From: Bacteroidales bacterium
GTDB taxonomy: Bacteria > Bacteroidota > Bacteroidia > Bacteroidales > UBA932
Assembly: GCA_017551425.1 (NCBI GenBank)
Contig: JAFZLQ010000013.1
Coordinates: 1-36,868 of the forward strand
Reading direction: 5' to 3'
DNA length: 36,868 nucleotides
Shown: positions 7,820 through 15,619 of the stretch, one piece after another
How positions within the stretch are numbered: position 1 is the first letter of the stretch
Layout of the letters: each line of letters starts with the position of its first letter
Translations under genes and position numbers: made by a program
Notes under the pieces: model-generated
What the model saw: the letters and a program-made list of their open reading frames with translations, nothing else
Database searches by the model: none
Told to the model about the DNA's origin: nothing

Positions 7820-9195
7820 TGTTTACCCGTATTGTCCAGATAATCAACGATATCGTGTGGAGTCCGGCGCTTGTGGTGCTGCTCATCGCCGCCGGCCTGT
7901 TCCTTACCGTGGGCACCCGCTTCGTGCAGGTTCGCCACTTGCCGGAGATGGTGCGGTCCCTGTTCTCGCGCAAGGCGGGACGCGGCAGCGGAATCTCTTC
8001 TTTCGAAGCTTTCTGCATGGCGCTTTCCGGGCGCATCGGCACGGGTAATATCGTTGGCGTCGCCACCGCTATCGCCTTCGGAGGGCCCGGGGCCGTGTTC
8101 TGGATGTGGCTTATCGCCTTCTTCGGCGCCGCCACCGCTTTCTCGGAATCGACACTGGCGCAGATGTTCAACTTCCCGCACAAGACAGTGTTCCGCGGGG
8201 GGCCGTTCAGCTACATAGAAAAGGGCCTGGGGGCCAAGTGGCTGGGGGTGGTCTTCGCCATAGTGTGCATTGTTGGATACGGGCTCAGCGGGCCCACCGT
8301 GCAGGCCAACGGAATGAGCTCGGCGCTGGGGAATTCGTTCGGAATTCCTCCGCTGTGGAGCGGAATCGCGCTGGTGGTGATCCTGGGACTCGTCATCTTT
8401 GGCGGCGTCAAGAGCATTTCCCAGGTGGCCAAGGTGGTGACTCCGTTCATGGCACTGGGTTACATCGGGCTGTCGCTGGTCATCATCTTTACGCATCTGG
8501 AGGCCGTCCCGGGGGTGTTCGGGATGATTTTCAGGAGTGCATTCGGGCTCGATTCCGCATTCGGCGGCATACTCGGATCCACCATCATGATGGGTGTGAA
8601 GAGGGGGATCTACTCCAACGAGGCCGGGCAGGGAGGCGGGGCCATAGTGTCTGCATCCGCAGACGTATCGCACCCGGTGAGGCAGGGACTGGCGCAGAGC
8701 TTCTCGGTGTATGTGGATACTCTGCTGGTTTGTACGGCAACCGCGCTGATGATACTGATCTGCGGGTCGTACAATGTGCTGGATTCCGGCACCGGGGAGA
8801 TCCTGGTGGCGCAGGCGCCCGAGCTTGGCAACAACTACGCCGGCTTTACCCAGGCGGCGGTTGATTCGCTGCTGCCGGGCCTCGGAGGCAAGTTCATCAG
8901 CGTTGCTCTGATCTTCTTTGTGTTCACCACAATCATGGCCTACTATTTCTATTGCGAGTCGGCCATCATATATCTCTGGCGCGGGCGCGAGGGCAAGGGC
9001 GAGAAACTCGCCGTGTTCCTGATGCGCGCCGCCATCCTCGGCGCCGTGATCTTCGGCGCCCTCAAGGAGGCCGACGTCATCTGGCAGATCGGCGACATCG
9101 GCGTGGGGATCTGCGCCTGGATCAACGTCATTGCAGTTTTGCTTCTGAGCCCGAAGGTCTTCAGGTCGCTGAGGGATTACGAGAAGAGGCGGTAG
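7819..9195 (+). CDS. Alanine/glycine:sodium symporter (AGCS family)
   Basis: A 458-residue secondary transporter with about ten membrane spans. The family signature is clear: SGRIGTGNIVGVATAIAFGG, GPGAVFWMW, then RGGPFSYIEKGLG and SNEAGQGGGAIVSASADVSHP. AGCS proteins import D- or L-alanine or glycine with Na+. It overlaps the rodA stop by one base (7819), unusually tight coupling to a wall-synthesis operon. Alanine supply for peptidoglycan would make sense of this, but that is inference. A palindromic element and a hairpin follow the stop. Confidence 0.93.
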   Translation: MFTRIVQIINDIVWSPALVVLLIAAGLFLTVGTRFVQVRHLPEMVRSLFSRKAGRGSGISSFEAFCMALSGRIGTGNIVGVATAIAFGGPGAVFWMWLIAFFGAATAFSESTLAQMFNFPHKTVFRGGPFSYIEKGLGAKWLGVVFAIVCIVGYGLSGPTVQANGMSSALGNSFGIPPLWSGIALVVILGLVIFGGVKSISQVAKVVTPFMALGYIGLSLVIIFTHLEAVPGVFGMIFRSAFGLDSAFGGILGSTIMMGVKRGIYSNEAGQGGGAIVSASADVSHPVRQGLAQSFSVYVDTLLVCTATALMILICGSYNVLDSGTGEILVAQAPELGNNYAGFTQAAVDSLLPGLGGKFISVALIFFVFTTIMAYYFYCESAIIYLWRGREGKGEKLAVFLMRAAILGAVIFGALKEADVIWQIGDIGVGICAWINVIAVLLLSPKVFRSLRDYEKRR

Positions 9196-9196
9196 C

Positions 9197-9341
9197 CGGT
9201 AGCTACGTTGCGCGGGTGAAGTTTTGAAAAACCTCCGCTCCGCTCCGTCCCTCCCACTGCTACGCAGCGGGCCCCTCCCGTTCGTGTGGCCACGGGCGGC
9301 CACAGTTTTTCAAAACATCACCCGCATTCACTCCGCTACCG
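9197..9341. repeat. Large palindromic element, copy B, intergenic
   Basis: Left arm pieces CGGTAGC (9197-9203), GCGGGTGA (9212-9219) and GTTTTGAAAAAC (9221-9232) pair with 9335-9341, 9318-9325 and 9305-9316. There is one mismatch and an 8/9-nt internal loop, the same architecture as copy A at 81-232. The core 9233-9304 is the conserved part. The arms share no sequence with those of copy A. It starts two bases after the AGCS stop. Together with the hairpin at 9404-9438 it fills most of the 287-nt gap between the AGCS gene and the convergent pspC gene; no gene is seen there. Confidence 0.9.
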
Positions 9342-9403
9342 TCTAACGCTGCTTGTTGCCAGCTGGCCGCAATCGTTACTGGTTGATAATCAGCGACATA
9401 AGC

Positions 9404-9438
9404 GATTCAGGGACCCCTGTTTCAGGGGTCCCTGAATC
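9404..9438. terminator. Perfect 16-bp hairpin between convergent genes
   Basis: GATTCAGGGACCCCTG (9404-9419) and its exact complement (9423-9438) are separated by a TTT loop. It lies between the AGCS gene (+) and the pspC gene (-), so a bidirectional transcription end is the simplest role. Neither side has a strong T-tract. Confidence 0.7.
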
Positions 9439-9482
9439 ATTTAATCGGCTAACACCGAGCCACTTAGCTTTGCGCGCGTTAT

Positions 9483-10484
9483 TTACGCCGCAACGGCGGA
9501 GAATAAGAAGCAGGCGCTAAAGACGGCGAGTGCTATGATTGAGATTATCCAGAGTATGAAGATGATGAGGCCGGGGTGCCAGGAGGGGGCTTTGATGCGG
9601 AAGAGCATCATAATGCTGGCGTAGAGCATCCCGATGAAAGGGAGGGCGCAGACGGCGAGCAGCAGGATCTGGAACCAGACGGCGCCGGCGGCGGCCGCTG
9701 CCTGAGGGAATGAATCTGCGATATCAGCTATGACTGTTCCGGCTACCTCTTCCATCCCGAGCCACTTCCAGCCGAAGAATGCTACAGCCTCGCCGCAGAG
9801 GCCGGAAACTGCGATGATAAGCAGCAGGAGGCCGATGCAGACTTCGAAGATACGGCCGACGGTACCCCAGACGGGAGCGTTACCTACCTGGCGGAGGGCG
9901 TCACTCACTTTGCCGCTCTCGACATTGCGGCGGACGCTCTCTGCCGAGCCGTCGTCGCCGCGTAGCTCCCAGCGCTGCCTTGCAGTGCGTGCCGGCGGGA
10001 TGCAGATCCACAGGATAATGTAAATCATGGGGACGCTGATGGACGCGACACCGGAAACCTCGAAGAGGCTGAACATCGACACCAGCGTGAGCGCGAGGAA
10101 CGCGACGCGAAGGATGACGGGATCGAAATTGAAGTATGCGCCGATGCCGCCGCAGACGCCTGCGATACGGGCATTCGCCATGTCGCGGTAGAGTTTCTTT
10201 GAAGGCTTGACGTCGGGAGCGCCGCTCTCGGGCTCGTCTTCCGCTATGCGCTCGGGGCGCCCGAGGATGTCTATTACGGAGAGGATGGTGGCCTTGCTCA
10301 CCGAGCCGCCCTCTATGGTGCGCTCGCGCAGAAGCTCCGCCATGCGCTCTTCTATACCATCAGTGATCTCGGGATTGGTATAATACTCGGACATCTGCTT
10401 GAGGTATGCCTCCGCCTCGACTGCGGCGTCGGACTCAAGGGTGAACGGATATCCGCCTATGCTGACTTTCTCTGTCTGTTTCAT
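9483..10484 (-). CDS. PspC-domain membrane protein (long form)
   Basis: A 333-residue protein. Residues 1-85 are a soluble segment (KVSIGGYPFTLESDAAVEA, then ILSVIDILGRPERIAE) typical of the N-terminal region found on Bacteroidota PspC proteins. A PspC domain follows at about 100-170 (KKLYRDMANARIAGVCGGIG, then YIILWICIPPA). The rest contains about three further membrane spans. PspC proteins are envelope-stress sensors, with PadR here as the likely regulator. The start at 10484 is preferred over upstream ATGs because it gives a 4-nt ATGA overlap with the padR stop and the canonical MKQTEKVSIGG N terminus. Confidence 0.85.
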   Translation of the reverse strand: MKQTEKVSIGGYPFTLESDAAVEAEAYLKQMSEYYTNPEITDGIEERMAELLRERTIEGGSVSKATILSVIDILGRPERIAEDEPESGAPDVKPSKKLYRDMANARIAGVCGGIGAYFNFDPVILRVAFLALTLVSMFSLFEVSGVASISVPMIYIILWICIPPARTARQRWELRGDDGSAESVRRNVESGKVSDALRQVGNAPVWGTVGRIFEVCIGLLLLIIAVSGLCGEAVAFFGWKWLGMEEVAGTVIADIADSFPQAAAAAGAVWFQILLLAVCALPFIGMLYASIMMLFRIKAPSWHPGLIIFILWIISIIALAVFSACFLFSAVAA

Positions 10485-10810
10485 TTCTTGAGAGTTTCGA
10501 TTGCTTTGACCATTTCCTGCCAGGCTGCGTCCATCTCTGCGAGCTGCTCGCGGCCTTTCTGGGTGATGCAATAGTACTTTCGGGGAGGGCCCTGGGTCGA
10601 TTCTTCCCAGCGGTAAGACAGCAGGCCCTGATTCTTCTGCCTGATAAGCAGCGGATAGAGAGTGCCCTCGACTACGATGAGGTTTGCGGCCTTGAGTTCG
10701 TCTATGATGCTGGACGCATAGGCCTCGTGACCCGCGAGGATGCAGAGGATGCAGTATTCAAGCACCCCTTTGCGCATTTGTGAGCGCACGTTGTCGGCGT
10801 TGCTTTCCAT
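10481..10810 (-). CDS. PadR-family transcriptional regulator
   Basis: A 109-residue winged-helix protein. Family blocks: QMRKGVLEYCILCILAGHEAYASSIIDELKAA (helices 1-3, given only as a pattern start and end), VEGTLYPLLIRQKNQGLL and GPPRKYYCITQKGREQL. PadR proteins without an effector domain usually repress their own operon and bind small hydrophobic ligands. It sits between two PspC genes, 2 nt after the first and overlapping the second by 4 nt, so it almost certainly controls them. Confidence 0.92.
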   Translation of the reverse strand: MESNADNVRSQMRKGVLEYCILCILAGHEAYASSIIDELKAANLIVVEGTLYPLLIRQKNQGLLSYRWEESTQGPPRKYYCITQKGREQLAEMDAAWQEMVKAIETLKK

Positions 10811-10812
10811 TT

Positions 10813-11364
10813 TTATTTACTTTTATAGGTAGAGAACTTTGCCATGTTGCTTGCCGTGGGGGCAAGGCCGCGGAGCTCGCATTTCTGCGCGGGGGTTATG
10901 GCCTTGGGCACGGCGATCCAGAGGATTACATACAGCCAGAAGCCTACAGAACCTGCAATCAGAGCCACCAGCATGATGATTCTGACGAGGGCCGTGTCTA
11001 TGCCGAAGTACAGGGCGAGGCCGGAGCAGATACCTGCGATGCGGACGTCGTCTGTGTCTCTGTAGAGCTTGCGGACGGCCTTGGCAGGCTCTTCCGGCGC
11101 AGCGCTCGTGGAGCTGCCGTCCGGCATTCCGAGCTGGGATATTACCTTTTCTACGAGGTCGAGATCAACCACGCGGCCGCTTTCTCCCACCGAGGCGTAG
11201 AACAGATCGGCAATGCGGGACTCGATATCGTCCATCACCTCCGATGCCGGGGCATCCTTGAGATGCGAACGGAAAAGGCCGAGATATGAGTCAAGGCGCG
11301 CATATGCGTCTTCGTTGATGGTAAAACTTCTGCCGCCCAAACCGGCGTTAATAACTTTCTTCAT
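10813..11364 (-). CDS. PspC-domain protein (short form)
   Basis: A 183-residue protein with a cytoplasmic N-terminal region (MKKVINAGLGGRSFTINED) and a PspC domain at about 100-160 (RKLYRDTDDVRIAGICSGLA, then FWLYVILWIAVPKA) with two membrane helices. It is the first gene of a PspC-PadR-PspC operon. The start at 11364 is preferred to the upstream ATG at 11424, because a consensus promoter at 11419-11388 lies between them and the MKKVI N terminus is typical of the family. Confidence 0.85.
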   Translation of the reverse strand: MKKVINAGLGGRSFTINEDAYARLDSYLGLFRSHLKDAPASEVMDDIESRIADLFYASVGESGRVVDLDLVEKVISQLGMPDGSSTSAAPEEPAKAVRKLYRDTDDVRIAGICSGLALYFGIDTALVRIIMLVALIAGSVGFWLYVILWIAVPKAITPAQKCELRGLAPTASNMAKFSTYKSK

Positions 11365-11387
11365 TGCTTTAACGGTTTTTGACACCG

Positions 11388-11419
11388 CAAAGATATAAAT
11401 AATTTTTAATACTTTGCAA
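11388..11419 (-). promoter_or_regulatory. Promoter of the pspC-padR-pspC operon
   Basis: On the minus strand, TTGC at 11419-11416, a 20-nt AT-rich spacer and TATCTTTG at 11395-11388 match the Bacteroidota -33/-7 consensus. The gene starts 24 nt beyond the box. Confidence 0.75.
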
Positions 11420-11489
11420 TACAAGGTACAATTTTTTGCAAAATTTTTATTCGCGCAAAGCTAACTTACTGATTGACTGCCCATTAGCC

Positions 11490-11523
11490 GAACTGCCTGC
11501 GGTAAAAACACCGCAGGCAGTTC
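11490..11523. terminator. Perfect 14-bp hairpin downstream of the arginine operon
   Basis: GAACTGCCTGCGGT (11490-11503) and its exact complement (11510-11523) flank a 6-nt loop. It lies 50 nt beyond the ornithine carbamoyltransferase stop on the minus strand and upstream of the pspC promoter, so termination of the arginine operon is likely. No T-tract follows. Confidence 0.65.
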
Positions 11524-11573
11524 ATATAATGTATTGGTTACCAGCAATTTAACTTTGCCGGCAATAGCTTCAG

Positions 11574-12575
11574 CTAGTCGCCGAGGGTAGCCACCATGAC
11601 AGCCTTGATCGTGTGCATGCGGTTTTCGGCCTCGTCAAAGACTATGCTGCCCGGGCCCTCGAAGACCTCTTCGGTTACCTCGATGCCGTCGAGCCCGAAC
11701 TTCTGGTACACGTCCTCCCCCGCTTTGGTGTCCCTGTTGTGGTAGGACGGCAGGCAGTGCATGAACTTGCAATTGGGGTTGCCGGTGCGCTCCATAAGCT
11801 TTGCGTTGACCTGATAAGGCATGAGCATGTCGATCCTTTCCTTCCAGACGGCGTCGGGCTCACCCATCGACACCCAGATGTCGGTGTAGATGAAGTCGCA
11901 GCCTCGCACGCCGGCATCCACGTCGTCGGTGATGGTGATGCGGGCCCCCGTCTCTTTTGCTATCTCGCGGCACCGGGCGACGAGTTCAGGTGCGGGATGC
12001 AGGGCCTTGGGAGCCACTATCCTCACATCCATTCCCATCTTGGCGCCGCCCACGAGCAGTGAGTTGCCCATGTTGAACCGGGCGTCGCCCAGATATGCAT
12101 ACGAAACCTCTCTGAGCGGCTTGCCGGCATGCTCGCGCATGGTCAGGAAGTCTGCCAGGACCTGGGTGGGATGGAACTCGTTGGTCAGGCCGTTCCAGAC
12201 GGGCACGCCAGAGTACTGCGCCAGCTCCTCGACGGTCTTCTGTGCGAAGCCGCGGTACTCTATGCCGTCGTACATGCGCCCGAGCACGCGTGCGGTATCC
12301 TTCATTGTTTCCTTTATGCCGATCTGGCTGCCGGTGGGGCCCAGATAGGTGACGTGAGCCCCCTGGTCGTAGGCCGCGGTCTCGAAGGCGCAACGGGTAC
12401 GGGTCGATGTCTTTTCGAAGATGAGGGCGATGTTCTTGCCACGGAGGCGCTGCTGCTCGGTGCCGGTATATTTGGCCTTCTTGAGGTCTGCGGCGAGGTC
12501 TAGCAGGAACTGGATTTCCCTGGGGGAGAAGTCAAGCAGCTTGAGGAAGCTGCGGTTTCTGAGGTTGTATGCCAT
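11574..12575 (-). CDS. arcB: Ornithine carbamoyltransferase, probably catabolic
   Basis: A 333-residue transcarbamylase with the carbamoyl-phosphate motif STRTR (56-60), plus HPTQ in [19 protein letters not shown], and the SMGE ornithine loop in [10 protein letters not shown]. The SMG loop argues for a true ornithine enzyme, not the succinyl/acetylornithine type used for arginine biosynthesis by many Bacteroidales. It is the last gene of an operon with carbamate kinase and an arginine-deiminase-like enzyme, so it likely runs as citrulline phosphorolysis. The start at 12575 ([16 protein letters not shown]) is the family start; an ATG at 12617 lies inside arcC. Confidence 0.9.
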   Translation of the reverse strand: MAYNLRNRSFLKLLDFSPREIQFLLDLAADLKKAKYTGTEQQRLRGKNIALIFEKTSTRTRCAFETAAYDQGAHVTYLGPTGSQIGIKETMKDTARVLGRMYDGIEYRGFAQKTVEELAQYSGVPVWNGLTNEFHPTQVLADFLTMREHAGKPLREVSYAYLGDARFNMGNSLLVGGAKMGMDVRIVAPKALHPAPELVARCREIAKETGARITITDDVDAGVRGCDFIYTDIWVSMGEPDAVWKERIDMLMPYQVNAKLMERTGNPNCKFMHCLPSYHNRDTKAGEDVYQKFGLDGIEVTEEVFEGPGSIVFDEAENRMHTIKAVMVATLGD

Positions 12576-12592
12576 AAGACTTAACTTGTTGA

Positions 12593-13516
12593 TTATGCGA
12601 TGATTCTGGTGCCGCAATCAGGGTCGTCAAGGGCGGCGGCCTCGGTTATTATGCATTCGCTGCCTCCGGCCTCGACGAATGCGATGCCGGCACGGACCTT
12701 GGGGGCCATGGAGCCCTCGGCGAACTGACCCTCTGCGAGGTAGCGTTTGGCATCGGCAACAGTCATGATGCCAAGGGCCACCTGGTTCTCCTTGCGGTAG
12801 TTGATATAGACCTTGGGGACGTCGGTGAGGATGTAGAACTCGTCGGCCTTCATGGTGACGGCCGCCAGGGCGCTGGCGAGGTCTTTGTCGATGACGGCCT
12901 CAACGCCCCTGTGACCGTCTGCAGTGGGGATGACGGGGATGCCGCCGCCGCCCACGGTGATTACTATATGGCCCTCGCGAGCGAGTTGCTCCACAATGTC
13001 TATATTGCTGATTCTAACCGGTTTGGGAGACGCCACCACCTTTCTCCAGCCAAGGCCGCGGGGGTCCGGCTTGTAGGTTGCGCCGTCCTGAGGCGCTTCC
13101 GGATAATACGGACCCACGAACTTGGTGGGATTCCTGAACATGGGATCGTCCGCAGCCACCTCGACACGGGTCACGACGGACACTACGCGGCGGTCGATTC
13201 CGGCCTCCTTCAGCACCTTCTCCAGGCCGGTCTCTATCATGTATGCGATCGAGCCCTGGGTCTCTGCGCCGCAGAAGTCCATGGGCATGGCGGGCAGGCC
13301 GAATTCCTTGCGTCCCGCCTCGTGCTGAAGCATCACGTTGCCCACCTGGGGGCCGTTGCCGTGGCCGATTACAAGGTCGTAGCCGCGCTCCAGAAGATGA
13401 CGGAGCTGGCGGCAGGTACATTCCACATTCTCGAGCTGCTCCTCGTAAAAACCTTTCTGCCCGGCGCGCAGGAGCGCATTGCCGCCGAAGGCAACCATTG
13501 CAAGTCTGTTATTCAT
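12593..13516 (-). CDS. arcC: Carbamate kinase
   Basis: A 307-residue amino-acid-kinase-fold enzyme. Family blocks: [15 protein letters not shown] near the N terminus, [45 protein letters not shown] and [12 protein letters not shown]. It converts carbamoyl phosphate and ADP to ATP, CO2 and ammonia, the energy-yielding step of the arginine deiminase pathway. It begins 4 nt after the upstream guanidino hydrolase gene and ends 17 nt before the carbamoyltransferase gene. Confidence 0.94.
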   Translation of the reverse strand: MNNRLAMVAFGGNALLRAGQKGFYEEQLENVECTCRQLRHLLERGYDLVIGHGNGPQVGNVMLQHEAGRKEFGLPAMPMDFCGAETQGSIAYMIETGLEKVLKEAGIDRRVVSVVTRVEVAADDPMFRNPTKFVGPYYPEAPQDGATYKPDPRGLGWRKVVASPKPVRISNIDIVEQLAREGHIVITVGGGGIPVIPTADGHRGVEAVIDKDLASALAAVTMKADEFYILTDVPKVYINYRKENQVALGIMTVADAKRYLAEGQFAEGSMAPKVRAGIAFVEAGGSECIITEAAALDDPDCGTRIIA

Positions 13517-13520
13517 GACG

Positions 13521-14435
13521 TCAATCTCTTCTTAAAGGCAGGGTTGAACAACGCAGGAGGCCTCCCATCTTGGAGATCTCGCGATAGGGGACGGTTTCTA
13601 CCGTCATGCCCCATTTCTCGCGCAGATGCTCCCCAAGGCGGGTGAAATGCTCCTCTATGACCACTACGTCCTCCGAGATGGAGAACACGTTGGAATTCAT
13701 CCAGTACATCTCTTCCAGGGTGAGCTCGAAGACATTCTCCGGGCCGAAGAAATCCACGAGATGCTGGGCGTCGCGCGGATTCATGAATCCCGGCCTGTAG
13801 ATGATGGCCTTGTCCCGCCCGACGGGCATGAAGGTGCAGTCAAGGTGCAGTATCCCTTCGTACGGGTCGGTATCGCTCTTGCGCAGATTGAGGGGGATTA
13901 TCCTCTTGTTGGGGAATATCATGCGCAGATAATCCACGGCGAGCCTGTTGGTGCGGGCCGTCTTGACCTCGGCATAGTCGGGGAAATTGTACTGGCCGAG
14001 GAAAATGGTGTCTCCGCAAAGGACCACGTCCCCGCCCTCCACGTGCACCGTCTCGGGCAGGTTGTAGATCTGCTTGTAATGGATCTGCTTGTAGATGCGC
14101 TCGTAGGCGTCTATCTCGTCCTGGCGGTCAGGGATGATGTTAGAAACTATGATTTTGTCGTCGATCACAAAGCCCACGTCGCGGGCGAAGATCTGGTTGC
14201 AGTCGCGCACGAGCTCGGGGCGGTAAACCTTGACGTCGTACTTGTGAAGTATGTCTTCAAAGGCGTTCATCTCCCGGACTATGTCCTGCTCGTCGGGATA
14301 GACCCCGTGAAGGACGGATTCATAAGACTTGCTGTCGTAAGTCTGTTCCAGGGTGGGAACGGGGCCGTTGGAATACGGCAGGCCAAGCACGACTTCCCGC
14401 AGCCTTGCGGTCTCGGAATGTACGTTGAGTGTCAT
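13521..14435 (-). CDS. Arginine-deiminase-like guanidino hydrolase (amidinotransferase superfamily, short form)
   Basis: A 304-residue guanidino-modifying enzyme. The catalytic set is present: FARD with Asp86, EGGD with Glu133, HLD with His197/Asp199, and nucleophilic Cys296 in LLRCSTLPL. Classical ArcA enzymes are about 400-410 residues with an extra helical domain; this one is about 100 shorter, closer in size to dimethylargininases or citrullinases. The operon with carbamate kinase and ornithine carbamoyltransferase nevertheless makes arginine to citrulline plus ammonia the likely reaction. No arginine/ornithine antiporter gene is present in the window. It is divergently transcribed from the alarmone operon across 86 nt. 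Confidence 0.82.
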   Translation of the reverse strand: MTLNVHSETARLREVVLGLPYSNGPVPTLEQTYDSKSYESVLHGVYPDEQDIVREMNAFEDILHKYDVKVYRPELVRDCNQIFARDVGFVIDDKIIVSNIIPDRQDEIDAYERIYKQIHYKQIYNLPETVHVEGGDVVLCGDTIFLGQYNFPDYAEVKTARTNRLAVDYLRMIFPNKRIIPLNLRKSDTDPYEGILHLDCTFMPVGRDKAIIYRPGFMNPRDAQHLVDFFGPENVFELTLEEMYWMNSNVFSISEDVVVIEEHFTRLGEHLREKWGMTVETVPYREISKMGGLLRCSTLPLRRD

Positions 14436-14458
14436 CGTTACTTAGTTTTAGTGCGACA

Positions 14459-14490
14459 CAAAGATAGCCAAGAACGACGAAATAAGCAAC
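14459..14490 (-). promoter_or_regulatory. Promoter of the arginine deiminase-type operon
   Basis: On the minus strand, GTTG at 14490-14487, a 20-nt spacer and TATCTTTG at 14466-14459 fit the Bacteroidota consensus. It lies back to back with the alarmone-operon promoter. Confidence 0.75.
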
Positions 14491-14506
14491 GAGGAGAAAA
14501 AAATAG

Positions 14507-14514
14507 TATATTTG
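14507..14514 (+). promoter_or_regulatory. -7 promoter element of the alarmone/partner-switch operon
   Basis: TATATTTG at 14507-14514 is a perfect TAnnTTTG box, only 7 nt before the ATG at 14522, so the transcript would start at or next to the start codon. No good TTTG -33 element is present, and that region overlaps the divergent promoter. Confidence 0.6.
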
Positions 14515-14521
14515 TAACTGT

Positions 14522-15616
14522 ATGTTACAAGAATCCCTGGATCCACACTCACAGGAGCTGCTTGCGCAGTACCGGTCCCTGATGCCGGTTTACTCCAAAA
14601 TGGCCGATGTCATCCCGGAAAGGCTGACGGAATTCTTCGCCGACGCCGGCATCATCGTGGCCGCTCTTGAGCACCGCATCAAGACGGAGGAATCCCTTGC
14701 CGGCAAAGTCGCGCTCAAAGGGAACAAGTACCGCGACATCTTCGACGTCACGGACATAGTCGGACTACGCGTAATCACGTTCTACATAGACGACGTCGAT
14801 AAGGTCGCCTCCATCATCGAGCGCCTGTTCGACATAGACTGGGACAACTCCATCGACAAACGCAAGGCCCACGAGATAGACAGCTTCGGCTACCTGTCGC
14901 TGCATTACATCTGCCGCATCCCGGAATCGCTGTTCGTGAACCCGGAGCATCCAGAGCTCAACAGGATACGCTTCGAGGTGCAGATGCGCACGGTTCTGCA
15001 GCACGCCTGGGCCAACCTGAACCACGACACCGGCTACAAGAGCGGTGTGGAGATACCCAAGGTCTATCTGCGCAACCTCAGCCGCCTGGCGGGCATGCTG
15101 GAGCTGGTTGACGACGAGTTCAGCCGCATCCGCAGGGAGCTTTCGGACTACCGCCGCCAGGTACAGAAGCTGGTTTCTTCCGGCAATCTGGCGGACGTGC
15201 AGCTGGACGGCGATTCGTTCAGGAGCTACCTTTCCCTCGGCCCCTTCGACCGCCTCATCCGGAAAATGGCGTCCATCAACCAGGCGGAAATCCAGGCCGT
15301 GGACCTTTCAGGATTCCTGCCGCTGTTCAAAAAAATGGGATTCAAGACCCTTGGCGACATAGACGCGCTCGTGAAGAACTATTCCGACGCCGCATACCAG
15401 ATTGCATGCTTCCAGATGGGCGTGACCGACCTGGACATCCTGTCGTCCTCCGTGGCGCCCCAGAACCTGTGTACTGCATACATCCTGAAGAACGGCGGCG
15501 GACGGGCAGGTTTGAAACTGATGCTCGACACCCTCAACGGACAGTCAGAGGGCAACGAATTCATGGCCGACTTCCTGCTGGAGCAGGCAAAAGACCTTCC
15601 TTTTATGAACCAATAA
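14522..15616 (+). CDS. RelA/SpoT-synthetase-domain protein (putative (p)ppGpp synthetase)
   Basis: A 364-residue cytoplasmic protein. The RelA_SpoT nucleotidyltransferase core spans about residues 35-185: RIKTEESLAGKVALKGNKYR, DIVGLRVITFY, SFGYLSLHYIC and FEVQMRTVLQHAWANLNHD. These match the pyrophosphate-transfer domain that makes (p)ppGpp from ATP and GTP/GDP. There is no N-terminal HD domain and no TGS or ACT domain; the last ~170 residues are helical and unrecognised. The hydrolase function is supplied by the next gene 3 nt downstream. No in-frame ATG lies upstream after the stop at 14504-14506, so 14522 is the start even though it almost touches the promoter box. Confidence 0.88.
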   Translation: MLQESLDPHSQELLAQYRSLMPVYSKMADVIPERLTEFFADAGIIVAALEHRIKTEESLAGKVALKGNKYRDIFDVTDIVGLRVITFYIDDVDKVASIIERLFDIDWDNSIDKRKAHEIDSFGYLSLHYICRIPESLFVNPEHPELNRIRFEVQMRTVLQHAWANLNHDTGYKSGVEIPKVYLRNLSRLAGMLELVDDEFSRIRRELSDYRRQVQKLVSSGNLADVQLDGDSFRSYLSLGPFDRLIRKMASINQAEIQAVDLSGFLPLFKKMGFKTLGDIDALVKNYSDAAYQIACFQMGVTDLDILSSSVAPQNLCTAYILKNGGGRAGLKLMLDTLNGQSEGNEFMADFLLEQAKDLPFMNQ

Positions 15617-15619
15617 GTT

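Noticed and set aside
7735..9303. Minus-strand reading frame of 522 codons
   Set aside because: Antisense to the AGCS symporter; no motif, and its start lies inside palindromic copy B.
9197..9341. Copy B as an insertion sequence with terminal inverted repeats
   Set aside because: No transposase is encoded, and the arms are not shared with copy A, unlike the conserved ends of an IS or MITE.
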